Assembly (NCBI GenBank): GCA_016806645.1 | Contig: JACSYO010000469.1 | Location: forward strand, 2,976,001-3,040,000 | DNA from: Ophiodon elongatus | Taxonomy: Eukaryota > Chordata > Actinopteri > Perciformes > Hexagrammidae | DNA length: 64,000 nucleotides | Reading direction: 5' to 3' | In this document: one piece after another, positions 1 through 12,971 of the stretch | How the letters are laid out: the number at the start of each line of letters is the position of its first letter | How positions within the stretch are numbered: position 1 is the stretch's first letter | Translations under genes and position numbers: made by a program | Notes under the pieces: generated by a model | Databases searched by the model: none | Told to the model about the DNA's origin: nothing | What the model saw: only the letters and a program-made list of their open reading frames with translations

Positions 1-2100
1 TTACAGCCACATGCGAGCATCCGCCTCCCAAAGTCCCCCGCCGTCTCTCCTAATGAACATTATCTCTGCATCCTAAAAGCAATGGAGAGGAGCAAAGGGA
101 GGCCAGATTTAATCAGAGCTACTTAGAGCTCACTGTGGGGTCTGCTGGGGCTCTGGGACAGTCAGCAAGCACGCACCCACACACACACACACACACACTC
201 AAAGGATAAATTCTATGAACCCATGTTTTGTAAATACTATAACTGATAGCTGGAAGATTGGCAATATTATATCCATTGCACGCCCTCAAACACAGTAACA
301 GACACACACATAAACAGGCTTTTATTAAAGCACTTGTGAGGGCTTTCAATTTCAGCTTTAACACTTGTCCATTCATAACTTATTCAGGCTGATTAGTCTT
401 AACTTACATTATGCTACTAGTTTAGGATTTACTTACTAAACATACAACTTTATCATTCTAATTATGTTACATTCATGTCATATGGAAGTTATTTTGATTG
501 CCTGTTTAAAACTTGTAAAACGTGTGAAGGCCTTTGAGTCAAGCTATTTATATAGCCCAATAGCACAGATTTGCCTGGAGGGTAATTGTAGAGCTTATGA
601 TACCCTCTATGTATAGGCCCAAGTTTCAAGTATCTACAAATAGATACATAAAGCCTCCTGAAGGGTAAAATATCCACATAAAAATATTCAATGATTAAAA
701 AAATAAAAAATACTCTCATTTTGTAGGCGACAATCATTTAACCCATAATCCAAACTTTTAAAAATGTATGATACTTAAAAACTTCTTCATTTGGTCACGT
801 TTGTTCCTCAAAAGATAAAATGCTTACCTTTGGTTTAGTCTTGTAGTCAAAGTGCAAAATTGTTTCACATTTGCATAATGATTCATCTATTCATTTCCTC
901 CAGCAGTAATAATCTTATATCAACCAGAGGGAAAGCAGTCTGTCAGCATAAACAAATTAACCACATATTGTACACAGCTCCATATGGATGTGTGATGTAT
1001 GCTTACACACAAACACACACTCTTCTTTATGTGTCTTCTCCTCCACAATGCTCCTCCGGGTAAAACTCACAAACACAGCAAACTCACAACATCTGCATCT
1101 ATTTCCCAACAGATGCATCATCATATTGTATATCATTTCAGTGGATTAAGTTTGTTTAGTTTACTCCTCTCCAAAGAGCCGACACACCAGCCTCCCTTTC
1201 ATCAAACACTGTTGAGACATTGTGCCCCGGTGAAGTGGCCTATGCCATCGCTGCATTAATGTTATCATAAATTCATATCACTAGGGGACATTTGTGTCCT
1301 GGACTGACTATGAGATTGAGCTTTCTAAATCCCAGACTGGTATCCTGTCACAGCTGCTCATTGTCCTGCTCCTTTGGGGCAGAATCAGTGTGATGGGACC
1401 TCTGAGATGTGTAGTGATGAACACATCTCATCATATATCTTTATGTCTTTCTAATCTTGTTGTTGCTTCATCGTTGCTTGCCTTCAGTGTTTGTCTCCTT
1501 TATTTGCACTCTTGCTCCACTTTTGTTCCTTTGTTACATTTATGTGTAGGCTCCCTTTTTCACCTTCTCTGATCTCCTCTATTGTGTTCCTCTCCCTACT
1601 TACACTCTTTCTTCTTGAATCCTCTTCATACCCTGTCGCTCTCCTCTCATCTCCTTTGAACCAAACAGGCATATAAACCCCTGCTGAGCTCCCAGTGGGT
1701 GGTTGAAAAAATGGTGGGAAAATGGCGGGAATCTTATCAAGGCTGAACTCAGTTAAATGTTCTGACAGCCTCCATGCTGCTTCTGAGTGTCCCTGCTGTT
1801 CTGCTACATCGTGGCTGATTCGGTTTGCTGTAACCATGTAAAGGAAGATGGGTTTCTGTGAGACCCTAAAGTTTGTACCCAAAACTTTTGGATGTCTTGG
1901 AAGTGGGCAAATTCAACACGCAAGTTCTAATAGTCAGGATTTCACATACAGTAGGCACGCTGTCGCTATCTGAGTCCTACTGGGTTGTGTGCATATTAGA
2001 AATCATACTACGTTGCACAATTTTTTGTGATGTGGAAAATCCACCTCATAGCAAATTATTTAAACCATAAAAGTGCAAGTACAGGCTAATCAAATTGAAA
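1..2100. other. Gene-poor flank, no supported gene
   Basis: AT-rich sequence with a short (CA)n at about 178-199. No splice-consistent exon or recognisable motif in either strand. Confidence 0.6.
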
Positions 2101-2252
2101 ACAGTCTTTTAGGCTGTGCAGGGTGTACATGCATGGCAGTGCTGTCTCTATGGCAGCCCTCCTCCACAGGAAGACTCTCATGTCATCCTTACTGCGGGCC
2201 AAGAAGATTCAGCCCAACAGCAACCTGACAGACACGGACCCCATAAGCATGT
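2101..2252 (+). pseudogene. Possible isolated coding exon or exon relic, unidentified
   Basis: An acceptor-like CAGTCTTTTAG precedes an open frame reading LCRVYMHGSAVSMAALL, then HRKTLMSSLLRAKKIQPNSN, then LTDTDPIS. Codon use looks coding-like and a weak GT follows near 2251. I do not recognise the protein and found no neighbouring exons. Confidence 0.2.
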
Positions 2253-2904
2253 ACTGTTGTAAAAATATGACAGTGTTACACAATCCAGCATGTTCCTACA
2301 CAGTCACGTTTCTTGCTCAGAGATGAGTGAGGAAGATGAGGGGGAGGAGACTTGAGGAAAAAGCAATTAGCGGTAACTGTTAAAATGAAGGGATTTATCT
2401 TACAAAAGCATAACTGCAATTATTTCACAATAATTTTACAAGACTGTGTTTTATAAATATATGCTTTAGATATGAACATGTCAAGTTAGCAAATTTGATC
2501 AATTTGTTCATTGATTTTAGGGGAAAAAAATCAATTACAGGCTGACAGTGAAGTGAATAATATTATGATGACTGGATGTGTTGTTGAAAGTTCCCATCAT
2601 GCATTACTGATAAGTTTCACCTTTGACCTCCTCAACTCTGAAAATGCATGAAAGGTAAACAAATGTATAGTTTACAGTAAACAGTAAAATCTTCCAGAAA
2701 CATTTGTTATTGAGTTGGAAACAAATTGAGTTTCCATGTTTTTTCATAGATCCCTTTGTTTGCAGGTCACTGCAACCAGTGTTGCTCCAAAATTCATAAC
2801 ACAAAATAATAAACTGAGTGAGCCTCCCTGTATTTAATTTGACAAACAAACACATTTTTGATTGAAAGTGTGTGTCTGAAGTTATGTGTGTGCGTCTCTG
2901 TTTG

Positions 2905-2921
2905 CGTGTGTGTGTGTGTGT

Positions 2922-2989
<68 letters not shown>
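2905..2989 (+). repeat. (TG)n microsatellite
   Basis: About 40 TG units with one TATG interruption. The reading frames across it (poly Cys-Val or Thr-His) are artefacts of the repeat. Confidence 0.98.
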
Positions 2990-2990
<1 letters not shown>

Positions 2991-3147
2991 TATATTCTCG
3001 TAGTTGGCTTGAAAGGCAGGTGTGGCTTTACATTTCATATTTCTAGGTGCACTTACCTGAACATGAACACTCATGAATAATAAAGTGTTCCATACTGTAG
3101 CTCTTCTCCTGGAAAGACTCAGTTTCAATAGCAGTGAACCATAGCAT

Positions 3148-3634
3148 GTGGATCCGTCTCTATTGGTGGATTGGTTACTCACTTGTTGCTAATTGAATTA
3201 AATAGAAGATGACAGGATTCAAATGCCGAAAACACTCTTTTCATTCTGAAAAGATGCTCGTGAAAAATTCAGAACATTTTGGGAAAAAAATTAAATCGCA
3301 AACATAAATATTTGTGAGCTATTAATAAATATGCCGAGTATTCTCTTGATTAATCAAGAAATCAAGGATTGTTTTGTCTATAAAGAATACAATTAAAAAA
3401 AAATATTATTTTTACAATCACAATTTCCAAAAGCCAAAGGAAAGTCTTCAAATCACCTGTTCAGCCAACCAAGAAAGGCAGCAGAAGCCATTTCCATAGC
3501 TTTCTTTGATAACCCTGTTTGGATTTAGCATATTTTCTACTAAATACTATACATGTAGGTGGATCTGTCTCCATTGTTGAATTGGTTACTCACTCATTGC
3601 TAATTGAATATAATAGATGGCAAGATTCAAATGT
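3148..3634 (+). repeat. Two direct copies of an 80-bp unit, about 410 bp apart
   Basis: Copy one at about 3148-3226 and copy two at about 3559-3634 share GTGGATC(C/T)GTCTC, ATTGGTTACTCAC and TTGCTAATTGAAT in the same order. Between them lies a partial member of the dispersed repeat described at 3340-3525. Confidence 0.8.
3340..3525 (+). repeat. Dispersed repeat copy (TTAATCGATTAATCG-type teleost family)
   Basis: Shares TTTTGTCTATAAA, CACAATTTCCAAAAGCC and AAAGTCTTCAAATCAC with the copy at 5873-6045. The word order matches a common non-autonomous element of spiny-rayed fish. Confidence 0.6.
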
Positions 3635-5455
3635 CTTCAAGCAACATTTCACCTTCCATTTTCTATGCTTGGATTGTAAATGAGTAACACTGGTCAACAG
3701 GAAAGAGATTTTTCAGATGAGTATATAACATTTTTGACAGCGCTGACCTCAAAAGCCAAAGAATGGCAACAGAATATACAGTTTACAGAAGCAGCATTCA
3801 CATGTGGAATCTCATCTCAATGTACATTAAGTATCATCCATGAGGCATTCATGTTGGTTCAAAAAGTATTAGCATTTTCCTTTGCAGATTTAAAATATGA
3901 TAACAATGTGTGGTACATTTGAATGGATACCTGGCGAGATTCATTCCATGATAAATGGGGGACGCTATCTGTCACTGAAGATTATAGCCTAATATGAATG
4001 AAAGCTCCAAAACAGATAAACCCAGAAGCAAGGTTGTTTTGTCAAGGTCAAATATAGTTTCTGTTGTTTGCTTTTGCAGAAAAAGAAGGAATTGAATTGA
4101 CTGCAACTCTCAACAGAACTCACTTCACTCCACTATGTCATCAGTTTGAATTAAGGTTATACATTGTACTTTGTATGATTAGTCGGCCTTTCTAAATTGA
4201 TTGAACAGAAGGGGAATGAAAAACAAGTCTTGAAGCAAAGAACTGGCCTAGTTAAAACCTCCAACCTTCTGTTATCCAAGCCGTATATCAAACAGATCGG
4301 TACAGTTCCTATAGGTTGAACCCAGCTTGCATCGCAGCGTAAAGAACAAGATGTGAAGTAATTATCTGGGGCAGAACATATAGTGTGATGTTGAACACAT
4401 GAGCCCCTTGGAATAGATCAGAGAAGGAGCAGGAAAAGGTTAATGCTGTAGTCCCAACGCGGCAGGAGAGACTTGTGGTGCTTCTCTTTGGGGGTTTTAT
4501 GATACCAAGATGGTTGAAGATCCAAAGAGAGCTTATCCCCTGGTATGATCTCATATTTACCGTATAGTATCAGCTGACATAACAATTCAGTCTTTAGGAT
4601 CCAATAGAAAGTACACCAGCATTTTTACAAAATTTTGCAGTGAAATCAATTAATTTCAATGGAACTTGTGGATTCACTAGCAGCTCTAACTAAGCCCCGC
4701 AAATTCATTCAACTCACCAAAAGCAAGCAGTGTTGACCTTTGAATACTAAATGGAGGAAGCTGATGTAGGTTAACAGCATCCACTTTTATTTAGCCTTTT
4801 CTGTATGAGTATAAACTGCTCCATGAGGCAGAAGTTAATAGTACAAATATGTTAGAACTTATTGTCCTATTAGCAACCGAGCTAATGAGGTTGCTATCTG
4901 ACAGTTGGCAAGAAGTTTTCTTGTTAGCTTGTTAGCTTGTGAGCTTGGAGAGACTTTTTCCCCTTTTCAATAAAACTCTTTAATAATTGAAATGATGAAC
5001 AATCCTGAAAGTAAAATTCCAAAGGGGCCATCAGTACAGTACGGCCTAGTACAGAGAAAATAGAAAGAAGCTTGGAGAAAACTGGGACTGACTAGCTCTA
5101 GCATGTTTTAGACGAGCTAGCGTGTTCGCGGTTAGCTTGCAAACTACACTTCAACTAGCCCAGTGAGTAGGCCTATCCCTACATTAACAAGCCTCTCTTA
5201 AGGATACACAGATTAACTTTAGGATGTGTGTAGTCAAATATAGCCAAAAAAGTTTAGTGAATTACTAAAACATAGTTTCAAATTGAATGTGTGTGTGTGT
5301 GTGTGTTTGTGTGTGTGTGTGAGAGAGAGAGGTTTGCACTGTAAAGTGTTTTGTCACCATGACTCAGTCCGTGGCTGACCTCAGCACACCTGACTCAGGC
5401 TGCTGCGGCTGGCAGCCAACACCTCGTCCTGAAATGACATGTCCACAAGCACACA

Positions 5456-5605
5456 CAGACAAACAAGCAGACAAATGCACAAACAAGCAGACAAATGCAC
5501 AAACAAACACAGACAAACAAGCAGACAAATGCACAAACAAACACAAACAAGCAAGCAGACAAATGAAAAAACAAACACAAACAAACAAGCAGAAAAATGA
5601 AAAAA
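5456..5605 (+). repeat. Minisatellite, ACAAACAAGCAGACAAATGC-type
   Basis: Five to six imperfect units of about 20-36 bp with strong strand asymmetry (no T except in ATG). The frames across it are repeat artefacts. Confidence 0.85.
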
Positions 5606-5872
5606 CACAAACATTTGCGCACACACAAACACACACACACAGGTGAGGGGGTCACATAAAATAGACACACAAAAGGAGACAAAAAAGCAGAAATTCAGAT
5701 GGGCAAAGCACAAGGGTTTCATGAAAAGAGATCTTAGAGAACTTCTTTTTTATTAAATAGATAAACTTGTTGAGATCAATTTGATTGTCAAAAGAACATT
5801 TTTATAAAAATTAATTTAAAAAAAATGTAAGCCTAAAGATAAAATTGTGTGTGCTGTCAAATAAATCAGCTA

Positions 5873-6045
5873 ATACTTTTCTCAATTAATCAATTGCAAT
5901 TGAGAATTATTTTGTCTATAAAATGTCAGATAATAATGAAAAAAATATTATAATAATAATAAATAATTTTCACAATAAAAAATTCCAAAAACCCAAGGTA
6001 AAGTCTTCAAATCACACAGCCAAAACCTATTTTATAGCTATATTT
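5873..6045 (+). repeat. Second copy of the dispersed repeat seen at 3340-3525
   Basis: Carries ATTAATCAATTG, TTTTGTCTATAAAATGTCAG and AAAGTCTTCAAATCACAC in the same order and strand as the first copy, with an AT-rich insertion. Confidence 0.6.
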
Positions 6046-7827
6046 TTTAACTATGAAGTAGAAAATGGAGTCAGCATATTATCTGCCTTTGTATGTATGT
6101 GTGTAATATGACCTCTGGGTTGAGTATTTGTTTACACTGTAGATTCTACTCATTATACAAATAAACACACAATTTGTACTCTGTGAAGTCTATAAAATGA
6201 TGGCTTGAGCTCTTGTTGAAGACATCTGTCAGTCGTGACATACAGTCCAAAGTCATGAACACAGCCAACAGGCCCAAATTGGCCCAAATTGTCTACACAC
6301 ACACTGGAGAGCATTCATAGACTCAGTTAAAGGGAATGGTGTCAAAACTTGATTCAAATTGAGAACTTTTAAACTATTATATAATAAAGTCTCACAGGAC
6401 CATTAGTGCCACTGTAGCACACACTCTTTTCCTCTTCCAATAATTACTAATATTGTGAATTAAGAAGTAGGTTTTAAAAATGATATGCTTGTTTCTTATG
6501 CTTATGCTATTTATGCTTGTTTCTCAAGCCATGTGCACACTAAGTCTGTATCATGTGATACAAAGGTAATTATTAAGGCTCTTGTAGGTGCCATAGTGGT
6601 TGAAGTTTGCCTCAAGCTTTTGTCAATTCTCATCTTTTGGCACTGAATGGTTTTCAAGTGGTAGCAGTCTGAGTTTCTTTAAGGATATTATAGAATTTGA
6701 TGGTTAATTTCTGAATATTAATGTATACAAGTCTGATTAATCGCATGGTTAGCTGGAAATAATGTGTGTCACCGTTTCAAAAAACTATTTGTTTTTAATA
6801 GCAATCGAAGTCGATAGAAAACTCAAACCACCTGATAAAAGGAGTTCTTTGTTTGTTTTTGTTTTAGAGCTTATGTCAGTTCTTTTTTATCAATGTATTT
6901 GTTCACAAGGCTATTGAATAAGTTGGGTCTACTTGTCTTCTTGCCATGACCCACATCTCTCCCTGAAATTATGGATGTGCATTGTGTCTGTCTACGGCAC
7001 CAGACAATATAAAATAGAAATTGCACTAAAACATTCATGCTCTCACAGATCTCTGTTGAGTTATGGCACATCACTGTCAGAAGGGGACTTATGTGACTCA
7101 TGTTGGCCCATTTGCTACTCTGACCTGTTAGCCAATCCTTCTTGGATACAGAAACCAATACTTTTCCATTTTCATTGTTACAAAATGTCACCGCAAATAC
7201 AGCTATAAATTGTATTCCTAATGCCTGACCTGCCATACTGGCATGGGCTGACATTAAACCCGAGAATACCCCCCTCCTCCTCCAACAAATCATCAGGGCA
7301 GCTGGTATCAGATGTGCTGTTCGATGTCTTGAATAATATCACATCAATGGAGAAAACTGATGGAGAAGGGATCAACAAGATATAGAGATGGCAAATATGG
7401 CTGATTGTTGCTTCTATCTGAATATAATTCTACTATTAGAACATCAGTCACATTCAGTGCAGCATAGGTGTTATATGTTTGCACTTCCATTTATCATATA
7501 TATCCTTTTATATCTATCAAAATATCTAATAAAACCTTTTTTTATACAGACTTTTGGAGCCAGGACAGTTTTGCAGAGTAAGGTGATTCTTATTAGTCCT
7601 CATAAATAGAAAGTTCCTTGTCAGGATTGAGGTACAGTACTGGAGAAATCACAGAAAACACAGATTAAATAAAAATTTAATTAAATTCAACAAAATTATG
7701 TAAAATATTTTTTTCCCCAAAATAAGTGTTGTAGTATAACCAGCTGGAGACCATTGAAGTTATTTCGATGACATTACACTGCATTCGACTGAAGTTATTG
7801 AATATATTTCCTCAAAAAAGCAGGTGC
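6046..7827. other. No supported gene
   Basis: AT-rich non-repetitive sequence. Open frames here are short, lack recognisable motifs and lack paired splice sites. Confidence 0.55.
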
Positions 7828-7956
7828 TGGCTCGTTGTCATGGCTCGTTGTCAATGCTCGTTGTCATGGCTCGTTGTCATGGCTCGTTGTCATGGCTCGT
7901 TGTCAATGCTCGTTGTCATGGCTCGTTGTCATGGCTCGTTGTCATGGCTCGTTGTC
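7828..7956 (+). repeat. 13-bp minisatellite with a higher-order pattern
   Basis: About ten head-to-tail copies of CTCGTTGTCATGG. Two copies carry a TCAATG junction variant and are spaced four units (52 bp) apart, indicating a higher-order unit. Confidence 0.95.
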
Positions 7957-8189
7957 TACCTTACCGTTGCAAAGAGGCAATTGTTGTGTTTTAACAACTT
8001 TTCGCTTAAGGGTTAATTGACCCGGGAAGTTCGAATCAGTGAATATTTTTCACCCTTTTCCAAACAATAAAATAAATATAAATTAAATGAAAGCCAATTA
8101 TCAGTGCTAATATACATCATATCATCCATCGAGGTTGGTTTGAATGTGTGCAACATGGCTTTGTGAATAGCTGACTATGAAGCCATAGT

Positions 8190-8400
8190 ATACTATTCCT
8201 TTTTATTTGTCAAAAAAAAGCATATAGTGTGTCAAAGAAAGTCATAGTATGTCGCAAACGCACATAAAACAGTCATAGTATAGCGTGCTGAAAAAAGGTC
8301 TATAAAAGTCATAGTATATTATGTCCAAATAAGACATAAAAAGTTTTTGTAAAGCATGTCTAAAAAAAGTCATAGTATATATAGTATGTCAAAAGAATAC
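8190..8400 (+). repeat. Degenerate satellite, AAAGTCATAGTATGTC orientation
   Basis: Five or more copies of a GTCATAGTAT word at 30-50 bp spacing joined by A-runs. It is the reverse complement of the larger block at 10640-11580. Confidence 0.75.
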
Positions 8401-8404
8401 ATGA

Positions 8405-8736
8405 TATCATTCCTGCCCTCTGCAATAACACTGTACAATAAATCACCTCTGGCCAAATCAACCACCCAGCTATAGCACCTTTGTTGTTGTTGATTACATC
8501 TTGCACTACTGTTTCGTTTTGTTAGTTAATTTAATATTATTATTCTATTCTATTTGTTGTATATATTGTGCATTTTTCTTATTTTCTTCTTCTTATTATT
8601 ATTATTCTATTCTATTTTTGTATATATTGTTCTTTCTTATGTAAAAATTGTTCTTTTCTTATGTAAAAATGCTGCTGTACCAAATAAATGTCCCCTTGCA
8701 GCATTAATAAAGTATTCATCTATCTATCTATCTAAT
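8405..8736 (+). mobile_element. 3' end of a non-LTR retrotransposon with (ATCT)n tail
   Basis: A T-rich 3' region, then CTGCTGTACCAAATAAATGT, CCCCTTGCAGCATTAATAAA and a tail of CTAT/ATCT repeats. This ending is typical of fish L2/Rex-type LINEs. No reverse transcriptase remains. Confidence 0.65.
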
Positions 8737-10087
8737 ATAGTCTGTCGAAAAAAGCCATAAAAAGCCATAAAATAATAATAAAATGGTATTGTGTGCCATG
8801 AAAATACCATAAAAATAATTATTATTATTGTCATAAAAGCCGTGGTATAGTATCCCATAAAAGGTGGAGTTGTAGTACTAGTAGCTTTAGAATTCAAGGA
8901 GAATGTACTGAGGGTTTACGCACATGTCGGCTGTATTTTCAATAAAAATAATCTTTAAAATGTGTGTTTTTCTGTTACATAACCTCATCCCCTCTCTCCA
9001 AAACAATGGCAGGGAGACTCAGTCTCACACTCCGTTGACCGCTTCCACTGTGGTGCTGTGGACACTGGTGTCACAATAGTGAAGGCTTGAACCTCGCCGT
9101 GGAATCTTCCTAACTGGGAACCAACCAGCCACGCCACCAATGCCAAGCACATTTAGTGTAACTGTTCTGTTTGTGTATTTTACTTCTTTATTTTAGTTGT
9201 TAGACCTTAAATTGAATTGTACCATATGAGGATCAATCCTACAACCTACAGTCGTCTATCACCCCAAGCTTTTTTATCTGACACGTGATTTTTGTTTCAT
9301 ATCTTAATTGACTAATTCACTTTCAATGTTGGATCTCAATTGTCACCATGCCTCGTAAGGGTAAAACCTATAACTTTCAGTCTTCGATCATCCTGATCTA
9401 TTTGATCTGAGATGTTTGACCACAGTTTCATAGAGCTTTTGTTTATCTTTATTTATTTTAGTTTATTCTTTTTTATCCTCTGAATAGCAATTTGCATTTG
9501 TTCTTACTGCTGAACCAATATATCCCTCCTACCTGTAGACAAACAAGAGAAAAGGTAACGCTACATTACTGTCGAGAGACAAAACTCACTTCAGCTGCTG
9601 GATTGGTCCAAAAGTGAACTGAATCAAATTTGTGAATTCATCCAGCAGGATCTACAAAGCTGAATTTCTAATTCAACCTTTCAATTTAATCGTTGAAGCT
9701 TCCTGATTGGTTGTTTCTTACGGCAGTGCTCTATGGAACTAGTTGTAGTCGACTATATGGAAGTAGTTGACTACATTCATTCGTTTAACTTTTTAAAGCA
9801 TAAATGTCTCATCTTTTGTAATGAGGATTTAATTGTTTTTGTTGAAAATGTCCCAAGACAGTCACCTGACGTTTATTTTTCTTGCTTCTTTTGTAGGATT
9901 TTGTATAAATTATTTGTTTGGAGAAAAAATCAGGACAATAGAGAATCCTGAGGAACTATTAAAATATGTTGTATGTAAAAACAATTGTGTATCTATTCTA
10001 AATCTTTCTAAAGTATCTTATTACTCCAAAGTTTTGATGTAACTTATTTCCTCAAGATAATTTTGAAGAAATTTAGAAAAATAACAT

Positions 10088-10265
10088 TACATTAATTTAG
10101 CTGACGCTTTTATTCAAATGACTTCCAATAACCATTGAACCATGAACCATGTGGACACAACCCCAAAATTACATCAACAAAGTACATCAGCAAATATGCT
10201 GAACTGCTTCAAGTTGTACATTTAGCAACAATAAGAGACAGACAAAATGATATTATACATTTTAT
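10088..10265 (+). repeat. Dispersed repeat copy (TTTAGCTGACGCTTTTAT family)
   Basis: Shares TTACATT, TTTAGCTGAC, CATGTGGACACAAC and a CATCA-ACATATGCTGA order with the copy at 30148-30310. A widespread teleost interspersed repeat of undetermined class. Confidence 0.6.
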
Positions 10266-10639
10266 TGGGGCCGAGGTGCAGTCAGAAAAGAGTTTTTAGA
10301 CTGTGACAGAGGATGTGTTAACTTTCTACTGTCTTGATGTCAATGGGAAATGGGTTGCAGAAATAATAATTTACTTTATTTTTATAGCTTCCATGGAGGA
10401 TAAAACCAAGATCAACAATATAACAACTATAGAATAAAATGCATGAAAGTATAACATTTTATTAAGGCATTTGTATTGATATGTGTTGACTTTTTTTCAG
10501 GACACTATGTCATTATTTTATAACAATGTATTTGTATTTGTATTTGTATATGTTTTTACATTCTTTACTGCAACATTTTTATGACTTGTATGAAATAATA
10601 TACGATGCATTTTGTATACATAATACATTATTATTGTTA

Positions 10640-11865
10640 AAGCATATTATATTATGTATTATTGTATTACTTTTTCATGACATACTATATTATGAGATTC
10701 TTTTGTTACTTTTCTATAATTTACTATATTATTATTATTTATATGGCATAATATATTATATTTTATGGCATACTATACAATGGAAATTGTATGACTGTTT
10801 TATAACCTACTATACTATGACATATTTAATGATGGTTCCTAGAATATCATACTATGACATTTTTAATTCTTCTTTATGACATACTTCCTATGATTTTATT
10901 CAATACTATAGTTTTAATGTCATACTATTCTATGACTTTTTTTTTACTTGATGATAGTTCTATGACTTTTTGTGTGACCTTTTATGACATACTATGCTCT
11001 GGCCTATTTTTATGACTTTTTCATGACAAACTCTGCTATGACATTTTTATTGACATGCTATTTTTTATGGCATACTATAGTATTAATTTTTTATGACATA
11101 CTTTACTATGACAATCTTTATTTCATGGTATTACATTTCTAAAAAAATGTACGACACTATATTCAGATTCTTTTGTTAATGGCATACCATACTATGACTT
11201 TTTAATTACATTTTTGTGAGAAAATATTTAGTTTCATGACATACATGTCTATGACGTTTTTATTACGTACTATAATATGACATTTTCAATGTTTTTCTGG
11301 CATATTGTATCATACATCTTTTTTCGCATTTGCATTACTTATTTATGAGATACTTCCTATGACATTTTTTTAATGCCCTACTATACTATGGCATCTGTAT
11401 GAACAAAATACTATGTGATTAAATGTTATGACTTTTTTACACAATATTAATTTCATCGCATACTATACTACATTTTGAGAACACTATATTCAGATTTTTC
11501 TTTAATTGCATACCATTATATGACTTGTTTATGACATTTATGAGAAACTGGGATGTCATTTTCTGTTTTACCAGTCCATTACTTTTTTATGCATGTATTA
11601 TAGTATATACTATAAAAATGTCATGAAAACTGTAATATTATAGTATGCTACAAAAGTCTGAAAAAAACGTCATAGCACACTACACCATAAAAATGTCATA
11701 GTATACGATGACATGAAACAAGAATAATATAGTATTTCATTATGACATACTATAACATAACATGTTTACTATATTTTTTTGGTATACTGTACCATTCTAT
11801 GACATGTTATGCCATAGTATGTTATCATTTTTGTATGGCATAGTATACTTAGTGAAACAATAATC
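10640..11865. repeat. 1.2-kb degenerate satellite that switches strand near 11580
   Basis: Dozens of TATGACATACTATACTATGA-like words separated by short T-runs down to about 11580. From about 11590 the same word appears as its reverse complement (ATAAAAATGTCATAGTATAC). The block therefore has an inverted architecture. Confidence 0.8.
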
Positions 11866-11907
11866 AAAGTATTAAGATAATGTTTGTCTTCACTGGTGTT
11901 TCCTCAT

Positions 11908-12009
11908 TCAGAGTTTGTGCAGCGTCCTCTGCTTGTCTGAGATCTGGTCCCGGTTGAGGCTGAGCTGCTTCTGATGAGCCTCCCTGCGCTTCTCAAAGTG
12001 CTCCCCCAG
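11908..12009 (-). pseudogene. Relic resembling a kinesin-1 (KIF5) coiled-coil exon
   Basis: The reverse strand reads EHFEKRREAHQKQLSLNRDQ then ISDKQRTLHKL and stop. Kinesin-1 heavy chains contain a similar HREAHQKQLSRLRDEI segment. No canonical acceptor adjoins it and the frame ends in a stop. A short second open piece (SSRLDEDQYIK then GTGAGG) lies 5' of it at about 12102-12140, but I cannot tie it to kinesin. Probably a relic. Confidence 0.3.
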
Positions 12010-12526
12010 CGTTTACATTCATTGAAATAAAAAAATCAGTCATTTGATATTTGCCATTTCCAGCTGTGTGCAGACGGTTGTTTTTCAGGTCCACCTCTCC
12101 TCACCTTGATGTACTGGTCTTCATCCAGTCTGCTGCTCCTCACCCAACACCGTGTGTCTTTTTTCTCAGAACCAAAAAAAGTGAAATCTCAAATGTATCT
12201 CAAATACCATTATAATACTTGGAAAAGTTCATGAACACAGTTTTAAGATAACCCACATTGTAACTGTTTAATACAGTGGGTTTCTCTTAAATAATAATCA
12301 TTTGGAATTTAAGTATCATTTCTCTGCCACTTTTTTTGTATTTGTTTTGGACTGAAACTCTTATGTTAGTATATTTTGTAAAACATTTAAGCCAAAGGAC
12401 AATAATGAAAGCATTTATACTTTGATAAGTGACTTCATGAACTTTGCTAACCCACACTCTCTGGAGAGGGAACCATACAGCAGATTAAGAAGACGACCTG
12501 AGGGTCCTGCTGGGACAGCAGGCGAG

Positions 12527-12652
<126 letters not shown>

Positions 12653-12829
12653 CCAAGGTAGCCGGTCCTCACCAACTAAATGTGTCAAGTAGAAAGCCTT
12701 AGTCCTGATCCTGACACTCCCAATGAGCCACCAGTATAGCACTATTTCCACTCAACACACACGACGTGTGTTTGTGTATGACTCCCTCTTTCTGTCTCGT
12801 CGATACATCCATGGTCTCGTCCCTTTCCT

Positions 12830-12934
12830 CTCTCCGTCTCTCTCTCTCTCTCTCTCGATAGACAGCGATGGTGGCAGCTGACGTCATGGCCAGATGCCAT
12901 CAAGCATGCATAGAGGGAAATCCCTATGAAATAA

Positions 12935-12971
<37 letters not shown>
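12830..12971 (+). repeat. (CT)n and (CA)n microsatellites
   Basis: A TCTC run at about 12834-12857 and a CA run at 12942-12970, separated by unique sequence. No gene. Confidence 0.9.

Noticed and set aside
7828..7956. CRISPR-like array
   Set aside because: Units are contiguous 13-bp repeats without unique spacers, in a vertebrate genome; it is a minisatellite.
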